9,461 nt of DNA. Source: an uncultured bacterium (lineage in GTDB: Bacteria > Bacillota > Clostridia > Lachnospirales > Lachnospiraceae). Below the pieces are notes generated by a model. It did no database searches, was not told the origin of the DNA, and was given only the letters and a program-made list of their open reading frames with translations. Below, in pieces: positions 1 to 6,556 of this stretch (positions are counted from its first letter, which is position 1; every line of letters starts with the position of its first letter). Location: NCBI GenBank assembly GCA_947071365.1, contig CAMTFT010000036.1, positions 1-9,461 on the forward strand, written 5' to 3'. Both the position numbers and the translations under genes were made by a program.

Positions 1-43
1 ACCTATTAAGTCGTCGGCAGCGTCAGATGTGTATAAGAGACAG
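1..43 (+). other. Sequencing adapter (10-nt tag plus Nextera-type transposon end)
   Basis: Positions 11-43 match the Nextera read-1 transposon adapter, ending in the 19-bp mosaic end (25-43, AGATGTGTATAAGAGACAG). Positions 1-10 (acctattaag) are an extra tag. The same 43 nt recur in reverse complement at 9419-9461. This is library construction sequence and not genomic. It opens the reading frame of the first gene and creates the false N-terminus MYKRQ. Confidence 0.97.
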
Positions 44-436
44 GTGCTGGATGATGCAGCGAAAATTCTTCCCCACGATGAGAAGTATATCCGACTTTCC
101 TGTAACAGAAAAATCATATCCGTATTCCTGAAGGATATTGTCTCTGTCACCTCCAATGCTCATTATCTGGATCTTTCCATGGCAGACGGCTCCAATATAC
201 GCTGCCGGATGACAATTCCTGAGTTTCTGCGCCTTACGGAGGAGGACTCCCGGTTTATTCTGGGTAACAGAGGCGTACTGCTAAACGCTGAGCATATTCT
301 TTCCTTTGAGGAAAACTGCTGCATTATGGACAACAGGACACAATTTCCGCTTCGGGTGCGGGATGCCGGGCGAATCCGGCAGGCAGTCAGCAATTACAAT
401 TTTAACACCATACGCCAAAGGCAAAAAAACAGATAG
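44..436 (+). CDS. LytTR-family response regulator, C-terminal part (5' truncated by fragment end)
   Basis: This is the last 130 residues of a DNA-binding protein with a LytTR domain, the output domain of AgrA/LytR-type response regulators. After a short linker (residues 1-13, counting from the first genomic codon at 44), residues 14-116 fit the LytTR pattern: a beta-rich start with VTSNAHYLDLSM, then TIPEF, then the segment FILGNRGVLLNAEHI, which corresponds to the family's F-x-R-x-H-R-S-x-x-V-N-x-x-x-I. The usual His-Arg-Ser reads Asn-Arg-Gly here. The receiver domain and true start lie left of the fragment. The stop (434-436) is followed at once by the ribosome binding site of the kinase gene, so the two are almost certainly cotranscribed as a two-component pair. 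Target promoters are unknown. A stand-alone LytTR protein is possible but less likely next to a kinase. Confidence 0.88.
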   Translation: MLDDAAKILPHDEKYIRLSCNRKIISVFLKDIVSVTSNAHYLDLSMADGSNIRCRMTIPEFLRLTEEDSRFILGNRGVLLNAEHILSFEENCCIMDNRTQFPLRVRDAGRIRQAVSNYNFNTIRQRQKNR

Positions 437-450
437 AGGAGGATACCGCT

Positions 451-1767
451 GTGAATCCGAATACATATTTTATGCTTCTGCCCCAATTTTTCATCCTTTT
501 CCCATCAGCTCTGCTTTGTTATCTTCCAATGAAGAACCAGTTGAAATTTACCCCTGTTAAAACTGCACTCCTCTGTCTTGGAATCTGGGTACCATATGCC
601 CTGCTTGTGTCATTTCTCTGCTTTGTCACAGGGCTGGACGTAAATGTGGCTCTGCTCCCCTCCCTTCTGCTGTTCTTCCTGTTTTACCGGTACACAGTCC
701 GCTCCGGCCTTTCCTGCATTCTCTCCATATTTGTGGGAAGCTGTACACTGATGACCTTTCCTGCCCACTTCGCATATGCGCTTGATGCCTGGCTCTACCC
801 CACCTCCGGTCCGGCCAGCTTTTCCATGTGGGCAGCTCTGTTTCAGCTCGGACTCTCCTGCCTGTTTGCCGCATTACTCTACTTTCCCTGTGCAAAGCTT
901 TATCCGCGGATGGTGCGTCAGCTTTCTTTTCCCAGAGTATGGTATCCGCTTCTGGCAGTGCAAAGTATATTCTTTCTGTTCAACATGCTGATGATCCCGC
1001 ATTCTTATCAAACCATGTATACCGGCCGCGTATTTTCCATGTACCTCGCCCTGGAGGTCGTGCTTCTCATCCTTTTCATCCTCATTCAAATCATTTTTTA
1101 CCATCTGGCAGATGCCATTCTGGAACACACAAAGCTCATGGAACGCTCCAGAGCCCTGGAAATAGAGGCGAAACAATACCGGATCCTCCAGAATTACATG
1201 CAGCAGACAAGACGCCTTCGCCATGATTTCCGGCAGTCTGTCCATATCCTGGCCTCACTGGCCGAAGCGGGAAATCTGCCTGATCTGAAAGCACATTTGC
1301 AGGAATATGAGCAACGCTGGAACATAGTAGCGCCTGTGAATTACTGTGCTAACGCCTCCTTGAATGCTCTGTTTAATTACTATAAGAGTATGGCAGATTC
1401 TGAGGGTGTGGATACGAACTGGCAGCTTCATATTCCGGAGATGCTGACTGTCTCGGAGCTTGACCTTGTCAGCCTGTTTGGAAATCTGATGGAAAACGCC
1501 ATCGACGGCTGTCGGACTCTGCCTCCGGGGCAGCGCAGCTTCGCTCTGTCTGTCGAAATCCATCAGGAAAACTGTATGTATATCGTCTCAACAAACAGTT
1601 TTGACGGGCACACCAGAAAAAAACATGACTGCTATCTCTCCACCAAGCAGAATGGAGAAGGAACCGGTCTGTTCTCCATCACCATCGTTGCAGAAAAATA
1701 CTGCGGCAACGCTCAGTTCTCCAATTCCGAACATGAATTTTTTGCAGATGTAATGTTGAAAATCTGA
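451..1767 (+). CDS. Sensor histidine kinase, HPK10/GHKL type (AgrC/NatK-like)
   Basis: A 438-residue membrane sensor that should autophosphorylate on histidine and pass the phosphate to the LytTR regulator encoded just upstream. The N-terminal half is hydrophobic, with about seven membrane segments (near residues 7-25, 37-60, 65-80, 88-108, 125-147, 164-182, 197-218). A helical linker (about 220-250) leads to the phosphoacceptor motif RLRHDFRQ, with His258. The ATPase part has an N-box at 341-350 (FGNLMENA; Asn345, Asn349) and a G-box at 402-407 (GEGTGL), close to the C-terminus as usual for this class. The GTG start is set by AGGAGG at 437-442 with 8-nt spacing. Family knowledge links such kinases to peptide or membrane-stress sensing in Firmicutes. 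No signal-peptide precursor gene is present, so the ligand is unknown. All expected catalytic motifs are present. Confidence 0.92.
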   Translation: MNPNTYFMLLPQFFILFPSALLCYLPMKNQLKFTPVKTALLCLGIWVPYALLVSFLCFVTGLDVNVALLPSLLLFFLFYRYTVRSGLSCILSIFVGSCTLMTFPAHFAYALDAWLYPTSGPASFSMWAALFQLGLSCLFAALLYFPCAKLYPRMVRQLSFPRVWYPLLAVQSIFFLFNMLMIPHSYQTMYTGRVFSMYLALEVVLLILFILIQIIFYHLADAILEHTKLMERSRALEIEAKQYRILQNYMQQTRRLRHDFRQSVHILASLAEAGNLPDLKAHLQEYEQRWNIVAPVNYCANASLNALFNYYKSMADSEGVDTNWQLHIPEMLTVSELDLVSLFGNLMENAIDGCRTLPPGQRSFALSVEIHQENCMYIVSTNSFDGHTRKKHDCYLSTKQNGEGTGLFSITIVAEKYCGNAQFSNSEHEFFADVMLKI

Positions 1768-1878
1768 ACATTTTACTACCAGTACTACCGGGCCCAACAA
1801 TGCAAAATCAGTCATGGGAATTTTCTGTCTTCCGGAAGTATCATTCAGTCAATAATGAATTTAAATACAAACAGTTCG

Positions 1879-1910
1879 ATTGCCATCTCTTCTCGGGATG
1901 GCAATTTTTT
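1879..1910 (+). terminator. Intrinsic terminator after the two-component operon
   Basis: Perfect 9-bp stem (ATTGCCATC at 1879-1887 with GATGGCAAT at 1897-1905), a 9-nt loop, and a T-run at 1905-1910 directly after the GC-containing stem. It lies 112 nt after the kinase stop codon and before the exchanger promoter, so it separates two transcription units. Confidence 0.9.
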
Positions 1911-1975
1911 GAGATAAAGATAGCGTGAACAGCAATCTTTAATGTGTATACAGATCAAAAAAATCTCAGAGCAGA

Positions 1976-2004
1976 TTGAAAATCAGCAGTGATAATGATA
2001 TACT
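1976..2004 (+). promoter_or_regulatory. Sigma-A-type promoter with extended -10 for the exchanger gene
   Basis: TTGAAA (1976-1981) and TATACT (1999-2004) are separated by exactly 17 nt. A TG at 1996-1997 gives an extended -10 (TGATATACT). A run of seven A lies at 1957-1963, just upstream of the -35, as in UP elements. Transcription should begin near 2011, leaving a leader of roughly 80 nt before the ATG at 2093. Its position between a terminator and a gene supports it. Confidence 0.75.
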
Positions 2005-2092
2005 TCTGCACAGCGGGATAAACTATATCTATATTATCGCAAAACAAAATAAGTTATACCGTCTATCATACAAATCAAGGAGGATCCTCATC

Positions 2093-3061
2093 ATGTTTAT
2101 TCCTGTACTTCTTTTTATTACCGGCCTTGTACTACTCATTAGCGGCGGAGACTGGTTCGTGGACGGCGCCACCGGCATTGCTCATCATTTCCATATTCCT
2201 GAGCTGCTCATCGGCGCCACTGTAGTCTCCATCGGCACGACGCTGCCGGAGGTCATGGTTTCTGCAACCTCCGCTCTCGGCGGACACGGAGAGATCGCAT
2301 ACGGCAATGCCATTGGCTCTATCATCTGCAACACTTCCCTGATAGCAGCCATTACAGTTGCAGTTCGTCCGGGAAAGGTAGAGAAAAAATCCCTTATCTC
2401 TCCCGTTCTGTTCTTCGTTGCAGCAGCAGTTTTTTATGCCTTCGTCGCATACAGCACCGGCCATTTCAGCCGGATTTCCGGTATCGTTCTGCTCACTGTT
2501 TTCGTTATCTATATGGTATATACCGTTTTACAAATGAAAAACGGCCCCCAGACGAATACCTCCGCTGATGATTCTGAGGAAGAATCCTGCTCTATCGCCA
2601 AAAACATCCTGTTCCTTGTACTGGGAGCAGGACTGATCGCGGTGGGGGCGGACCTTTTAGTTGACAATGGAACGCTGATCGCCCAGGCACTCGGCGTACC
2701 GGAATCCGTCATCGCCCTGACCTTTGTCGCGCTGGGAACCTCCCTGCCGGAGCTGGTGACGGCCATCACCTCACTCTTAAAGGGGCACAGCTCCCTTTCC
2801 CTTGGCAACATCATCGGAGCCAACCTGTTCAACCTCGTGCTTGTCTCCGGCGTCTCTGTGGCACTGTCGCCCTTCGACATCCCGAGCAGTTCCACGATTG
2901 CCGGAAAAAACGCATCCCTGGTACTCGACATACCGCTGATGTTCTTCGTGATGATGTTCCTGACCCTCCCCGCGCTGATCCGCGGAAAGCTCTCCCGTGT
3001 TCAGGGAATCGTGCTGCTGGTCATCTATGTATCTTACTGTATCTTCCAGTTTACGATGTAG
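2093..3061 (+). CDS. Na+/Ca2+ exchanger family (CaCA) antiporter
   Basis: A 322-residue integral membrane protein of the calcium/cation antiporter superfamily, close in length and motifs to bacterial YrbG/CaxA-like proteins, which exchange Na+ (or H+/K+) for Ca2+. It shows the two inverted alpha-repeats. Alpha-1 is GATVVSIGTTLPEVMVS (about residues 39-55), followed by GNAIGSIICNT. Alpha-2 is TFVALGTSLPELVTAITS, followed by GNIIGANLFNLVLVSG. Both contain the acidic residue of the LPE ion-binding motif. A charged cytoplasmic loop (Asp/Glu/Ser-rich, near 155-170) separates the halves, as is usual. The start at 2093 has AAGGAGG at 2077-2083, 9 nt away. An in-frame TTG at 1976 would lie on the promoter and add a non-homologous polar tail. 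The gene is monocistronic between its own promoter and the terminator repeats. The actual ions cannot be read from the sequence. Confidence 0.93.
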   Translation: MFIPVLLFITGLVLLISGGDWFVDGATGIAHHFHIPELLIGATVVSIGTTLPEVMVSATSALGGHGEIAYGNAIGSIICNTSLIAAITVAVRPGKVEKKSLISPVLFFVAAAVFYAFVAYSTGHFSRISGIVLLTVFVIYMVYTVLQMKNGPQTNTSADDSEEESCSIAKNILFLVLGAGLIAVGADLLVDNGTLIAQALGVPESVIALTFVALGTSLPELVTAITSLLKGHSSLSLGNIIGANLFNLVLVSGVSVALSPFDIPSSSTIAGKNASLVLDIPLMFFVMMFLTLPALIRGKLSRVQGIVLLVIYVSYCIFQFTM

Positions 3062-3073
3062 CAGGAGCGGACA

Positions 3074-3305
3074 TCCACCCGAAGTTTTCCACCATCAGCC
3101 CCGTATACAAAAAATACCTCCGGGAAGGACCTGTAGGGGTGTCCACCCGACGCTTTCCACTATCAGCCCCGTATACAAAAATCCCCCCAAGAAGAGCCAT
3201 AGCGGCACCACCCAAAGCTTTCCACCATCAGCCCCGTATACAAAAAATACCTCCGGGAAGGACCTATAGGGGTGTCCACCCGGAGGTATTTTTTGTATAC
3301 GGGGC
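3074..3305. repeat. Three tandem 65-68 bp intergenic repeats plus a partial fourth
   Basis: Units start at 3074, 3142 and 3207 with a conserved (T/A)CCACCC; a fourth partial unit starts at 3275. Each complete unit contains TTTCCAC(C/T)ATCAGCCCCGTATACAAAAA. The GCCCCGTATAC block sits at 3098, 3166 and 3231, giving periods of 68 and 65. Units 1 and 3 are nearly identical throughout, including CTCCGGGAAGGACCT(G/A)TAGGGGTG. Unit 2 diverges after the A-run. The partial fourth unit switches into the reverse complement of the unit core (3279-3305). The block fills the space between two convergent transcription units. Confidence 0.88.
3231..3305. terminator. Bidirectional intrinsic terminator with a 27-bp stem
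   Basis: Positions 3231-3257 pair perfectly with 3279-3305, giving a 27-bp stem around a 21-nt loop that can itself form GGAC/GTCC (3260-3263 with 3274-3277). On either strand the inner GC-rich part (ACCTCCGGG/CCCGGAGGT) is followed by A and six T, so it reads as a terminator for the exchanger gene (plus) and for the ABC operon (minus). It lies 170 nt after the exchanger stop and 32 nt after the stop of the last ABC gene. Confidence 0.9.
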
Positions 3306-3336
3306 GTCCGGCTAAAAACGGCTGTCCGGTTAAAAC

Positions 3337-4575
3337 CTACTCCGCCGCTTTCTTCCGCCTCTTATTCTCACTCCACGCATGCATCACCAACGCCACCGCA
3401 ATGACACCGTAGCACAGGAACACACGGAAATACTCTCCGATCGCCGCATCTCCGAAAAGATTCTTACCGGCTGCCGGAGCCAGAATGAACATCAAGTGGA
3501 ACAGGATACATCCAAGCAATGCCTGTGCATTCGTTGCCCGCACCACTGACGCGCCGCCGACGAGGATCGCCGCACCGGCATACAGACCCACCTGACCGTG
3601 AGCGCCATACGTCTGGAAAGCTCCCATATTCTGCACGAAAATCAACTGTCCCCAGCCCGCCAGTACAGTGGAGAAGATGATCGCAATAATACGCACGTAG
3701 TTCACATTGATACCCGACGCATTCGCCACAGTACCGTTCTGTCCCACGGCACGGAACTGCTGACCCAGCTTCGTACGCATGATCACCACATTGAACAGGC
3801 ACAGAAGCGCTACGCAGCCAAACGTCACCATCGGAACATTTACCATGGAGAAAAGCTCCTTGATCGGAGGCGTCTGAGCCGCCACCGCTGCAACTGCCAG
3901 TATGATGATCTGGATGCCCAGTCTCTTTGTATTTTTCTTATGGCTCTTCATATGGCCGATCACGAGAATCACCGCGATCACAGCCGCAAATACCAGCACT
4001 GCCTGATGGAACGGCAGCCGCCACAGCTTATCCAGTGCGGAAGCGATACCGCCCTCCCTGGAAAGGTCGATCGTATTGGCAATACCGGTAGAACCTTTGA
4101 TCGTCAGATTCGGGTTCTTAATCGGAATGATATTGTCAAAAATAAACAGGAACAATAGCTGATACAGACCGTTTGCAAAGTATCCGATGACGAGACCGCC
4201 GATCATCTCCTGACCCTTCATTTTATTGAAAAGCCGTCCTATGAGCCATCCAAAAAGGGTCGCCAGCGGAACCGTCAAAAGCACTGCCACGCCAAATCCG
4301 GCAATACCGGAAATCCCCCACTCCAGGACGAGCAGGCAAGAAATCTGCGCTGCCATAGCTCCCGTAGTAATAGCAAAGTTGATACCCATACCTGCTACGA
4401 TAGGAATGATCAGCGAAAGTACGATAAACATATTTCGCGACAGTCGTCCGAACAGCTCATACATTACATAGGAAGGTGAGTATCCGGAAAACACCATACA
4501 TACCGCACAGAGAATGATAAACATAATAGTTACAATATTATTTCTCGCAAGCTCACGAAGTCTACTCTTATCCAC
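3337..4575 (-). CDS. ABC importer permease, BPD_transp_2 family (second, smaller permease)
   Basis: A 412-residue membrane protein forming half of the translocation channel of the ABC importer in this operon. After a short basic cytoplasmic tail, about nine or ten hydrophobic segments run to a basic C-terminus (ENKRRKKAAE). The conserved cytoplasmic coupling region is RTKLGQQFRAVGQNGTVANASGINVNYVRI (about residues 267-296, given here by its key parts RTKLG, RAVGQN and ASGINV). A Gly/Ala-rich helix LYAGAAILVGGASVVRA follows near 331-347, typical of sugar, nucleoside and branched-chain amino acid permeases. The start is taken as GTG at 4575: GGGAGG (4584-4589) lies 8 nt away, whereas the GTG at 4584 would overlap that site. 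With this start the gene overlaps the upstream permease stop by 8 nt (GTGGATAA), as at the preceding junction. Its partner is the 662-residue permease. Confidence 0.9.
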   Translation of the reverse strand: MDKSRLRELARNNIVTIMFIILCAVCMVFSGYSPSYVMYELFGRLSRNMFIVLSLIIPIVAGMGINFAITTGAMAAQISCLLVLEWGISGIAGFGVAVLLTVPLATLFGWLIGRLFNKMKGQEMIGGLVIGYFANGLYQLLFLFIFDNIIPIKNPNLTIKGSTGIANTIDLSREGGIASALDKLWRLPFHQAVLVFAAVIAVILVIGHMKSHKKNTKRLGIQIIILAVAAVAAQTPPIKELFSMVNVPMVTFGCVALLCLFNVVIMRTKLGQQFRAVGQNGTVANASGINVNYVRIIAIIFSTVLAGWGQLIFVQNMGAFQTYGAHGQVGLYAGAAILVGGASVVRATNAQALLGCILFHLMFILAPAAGKNLFGDAAIGEYFRVFLCYGVIAVALVMHAWSENKRRKKAAE

Positions 4576-6556
4576 GGCTGTCACCTCCCGACTTGGTCAG
4601 AGCATACAGAATGATACCCTGAGAAATTATGATTCGGAACACTTCTGAAATCGTACTCTGCGGAACTACCGCGTTTGCCACCGGCATACCGAGTGTCAGC
4701 ACGCCCTGGAACAGGAATGTACCGATGATAACGTGGCTGATCGTCGCCCGGGAGGTGGTAGCTCCACCAAGCAGGATGGCCGATGCAGCCAGAAAGCCCA
4801 TCTGACGCGGCGCCTGATAAAGCTGGATAAATCCAAAGCTCTGAGCATAAACAATAATACCCACAGCGCCCAGCATCGTAGAAAGCATTGTTCCGATTAT
4901 ACGCATCTTGTCAACATTGATACCGGTCGCTGCCGCAAAGCGCGGATTTGCTCCTGCCGCCGACATGGCAATACCCGTCTTTGAACGCATAAAGAGCCAT
5001 ACCAGGAAACAGCAGAGCGCAAAGAACAGAAGCAGGCCGGTCGGAACGGTAACACCGAAAATCTTAAAGGACAGGAAGTCATTCAAAAGATGACGGTAGG
5101 ACGTCTGAAGACCGATCGTCGTACGAAGTCCATTTCCAAGAGGCCATTTCATGATCTTGCTCTGGAACGGAAGAACCAGCCATGCAATACACATCAGAGA
5201 AACGATGGAGAAACCAACGTAGGTGGTAACACTCATTTCGCTTCCTTTCAGACGGTTCAGAAGCATACCGTAAAGGCAGCCTGTTACCGACGAGATCGCA
5301 ATGCCGACTACAATAGCAAACAGGAATCCTACCCAGCCGCTGAGGCCAAACTCGATACAGAGCAATCCGCCCAGCAGACCGCCGATAATACCGATCGGAA
5401 GACCCAGGTTCAGGCTGATACCGCACTGAATACCCGGAAGCATCGCCAGTACCAGTACGCCGTTCATACCGAGACGCACCAGCGTATTGCTGATCTGCCC
5501 CGGAAGGGACAGGTTGTAGATAAATGCCATCAGGCAAAGCAGTATGTAGAACAATCCGATAACCAGTCTCGGAAAGCCCAGCTTCTTTACCAGCGGTGCA
5601 TAAAACAGCACTGCCAGAGCCAGAATGACGAGTCCGACACCGCTTGTTGCCAGAGTTTTTCCCTGACGCATGATCGTACCTGAAGCTCCCGGATTCATGC
5701 CGCTCAAGGAAAGGGCGCGGTCATACTGTGTCTCAAACGTATCTCCCTGCTGTGCCACTGTGCTTGTGATCGTATCTTTCAGCGCCTTCATAATATCATC
5801 CGTCAGCGCCGGGAATACATTTTTGATTTCTACGCAGAGGCCGTCATACGCTTTATCTACCTCTGCCTGCAGCGCCAGCATCTCTTCTGTCGCCTCAAAA
5901 CCGGAAAGATCCACGGTCTCCTCTTCCATTTCCATATCGGAGCCCATGTCATCTCCGCCCTCCGCAGAGACATCGCCTGCCGCAGCATCCGCCGAAGCAT
6001 CGCCTGCCGCAGCGTCTGCTGAAGCGTCACCTGCTGCGTCCGCCGAAGCATCACCTGCTGCAGCATCCGCCGAAGCGTCATCTGTTCCATCAGAAACTAC
6101 AACTTCATCCGCGTGCTCTTCAATGTAGCGCGCCTGAGCCGCAGCTTCCTCCGCGAAATACGCCTGCTGTGCGCCCGCAAGGACATCCAGAGCATCCTCC
6201 AGCGGCTCTGTATCGATCTCTGACAGATCAACAGAACCGATTCCCTCTTTTTCTGCCAGAGCAAGGGCTTCCTCCTCCGCCTTGGCAGTCGCCTCACGGA
6301 TCTCGGCCATTCCGCCGCTCTCTTCACGAACCTTCGCCGTAGCCTCCGCTTTCGCTGCTGCCACGTACGCATCCACCGCACCTGTACCGGCGGTATCGAG
6401 GATCGCCTGCAGCCTCATACTGCTCAGTATTGCGCTTCCCTTTTCTGAGGAGCGCGAAGACATACCATACACGCCCACGCATCCGCAGATAATCGCCGCT
6501 ATAACGAGCACAGCGCATGCGATGATCTGAGATTTCTTTACTTTAAGCTTACTCAT
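4568..6556 (-). CDS. ABC importer permease, BPD_transp_2 family, with a large extracytoplasmic N-terminal insertion
   Basis: A 662-residue permease, much longer than the roughly 300-400 residues usual for this family. Residues 1-10 are basic and cytoplasmic, and 11-31 form a first membrane helix. Residues about 32-306 are a polar Ala/Glu/Asp-rich stretch, predicted to be outside the membrane and mostly helical, with an acidic repeat tract at about 159-201 (unit GDASADAAA). Residues 307-662 carry the permease core with about nine or ten helices and the coupling region RSKTGIAMSAAGANPRFAA followed by ATGINVDKMRI (near 524-553), then LGAVGIIVYAQSFGF and LAASAILLGGATTSRAT. The ATG start has GGGGAGG (6565-6571) at 8-nt spacing, and the 8-nt overlap ATGAGTAA with the ATPase stop suggests translational coupling. 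An in-frame upstream start at 6613 lies within the ATPase gene and has no such site. The role of the insertion is unknown; contact with the binding protein, the cell wall or a ligand are all possible. Confidence 0.88.
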   Translation of the reverse strand: MSKLKVKKSQIIACAVLVIAAIICGCVGVYGMSSRSSEKGSAILSSMRLQAILDTAGTGAVDAYVAAAKAEATAKVREESGGMAEIREATAKAEEEALALAEKEGIGSVDLSEIDTEPLEDALDVLAGAQQAYFAEEAAAQARYIEEHADEVVVSDGTDDASADAAAGDASADAAGDASADAAAGDASADAAAGDVSAEGGDDMGSDMEMEEETVDLSGFEATEEMLALQAEVDKAYDGLCVEIKNVFPALTDDIMKALKDTITSTVAQQGDTFETQYDRALSLSGMNPGASGTIMRQGKTLATSGVGLVILALAVLFYAPLVKKLGFPRLVIGLFYILLCLMAFIYNLSLPGQISNTLVRLGMNGVLVLAMLPGIQCGISLNLGLPIGIIGGLLGGLLCIEFGLSGWVGFLFAIVVGIAISSVTGCLYGMLLNRLKGSEMSVTTYVGFSIVSLMCIAWLVLPFQSKIMKWPLGNGLRTTIGLQTSYRHLLNDFLSFKIFGVTVPTGLLLFFALCCFLVWLFMRSKTGIAMSAAGANPRFAAATGINVDKMRIIGTMLSTMLGAVGIIVYAQSFGFIQLYQAPRQMGFLAASAILLGGATTSRATISHVIIGTFLFQGVLTLGMPVANAVVPQSTISEVFRIIISQGIILYALTKSGGDSRG
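4584..4589 (-). promoter_or_regulatory. Ribosome binding site that fixes the start of the smaller permease
   Basis: GGGAGG on the minus strand inside the end of the larger permease gene. It is 8 nt from the GTG at 4573-4575 and shares a base with the alternative GTG at 4582-4584, which is therefore excluded as a start. Confidence 0.75.
5982..6086 (-). repeat. 27-bp in-frame tandem repeat inside the larger permease gene
   Basis: Four consecutive units at 5982-6008, 6009-6035, 6036-6059 and 6060-6086. Three are 27 nt and one is 24 nt, differing mainly at third codon positions. They encode repeated GDASADAAA (or D-D in place of G-D at the first), with a degenerate fifth unit (GDVSAEGGD) just after. 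All length changes are multiples of three, so the frame is kept. Copy number may vary between strains. Confidence 0.9.

Larger units (their letters stand above)
1768..2092. other. Intergenic region between the kinase and exchanger genes
   Basis: This 325-nt gap holds the terminator of the two-component operon (1879-1910) and the promoter of the exchanger gene (1976-2004), followed by a leader of about 80 nt. I see no tRNA, small RNA, convincing small ORF or recognisable riboswitch in it. An imperfect ACTACC direct repeat at 1775-1789 is too short to interpret. Confidence 0.6.

Noticed and set aside
1775..1789. ACTACC direct repeat (9-nt spacing) as a LytTR regulator binding site
   Set aside because: It lies after the kinase gene and before a terminator, not upstream of a promoter, and six bases are too few to separate from chance.
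1976..2092. N-terminal extension of the exchanger from an in-frame TTG at 1976
   Set aside because: It would start on the -35 box of a good promoter, lacks a ribosome binding site, and adds a polar tail not seen in the family. The ATG at 2093 has an ideal AAGGAGG.
2005..2092. Riboswitch in the exchanger leader
   Set aside because: The leader is only about 80 nt and AT-rich, and I see no conserved core or strong stem of a known metal-sensing riboswitch.
3074..3305. Regularly spaced repeats resembling a short CRISPR array
   Set aside because: The would-be spacers of units 1 and 3 are nearly identical, only three units exist, unit 2 decays, and the block ends in an inverted terminator arm. No cas gene is near.
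3306..3335. GTCCGG(C/T)TAAAA direct repeat as a regulatory site
   Set aside because: Two short copies 18 nt apart in a terminator-rich region downstream of both genes. No function can be supported.
5670..6128. Plus-strand Ser/Ala-rich open frame opposite the permease repeat
   Set aside because: It is a mirror of the in-frame 27-bp repeats and biased codon use on the minus strand, with no ribosome binding site or family resemblance.
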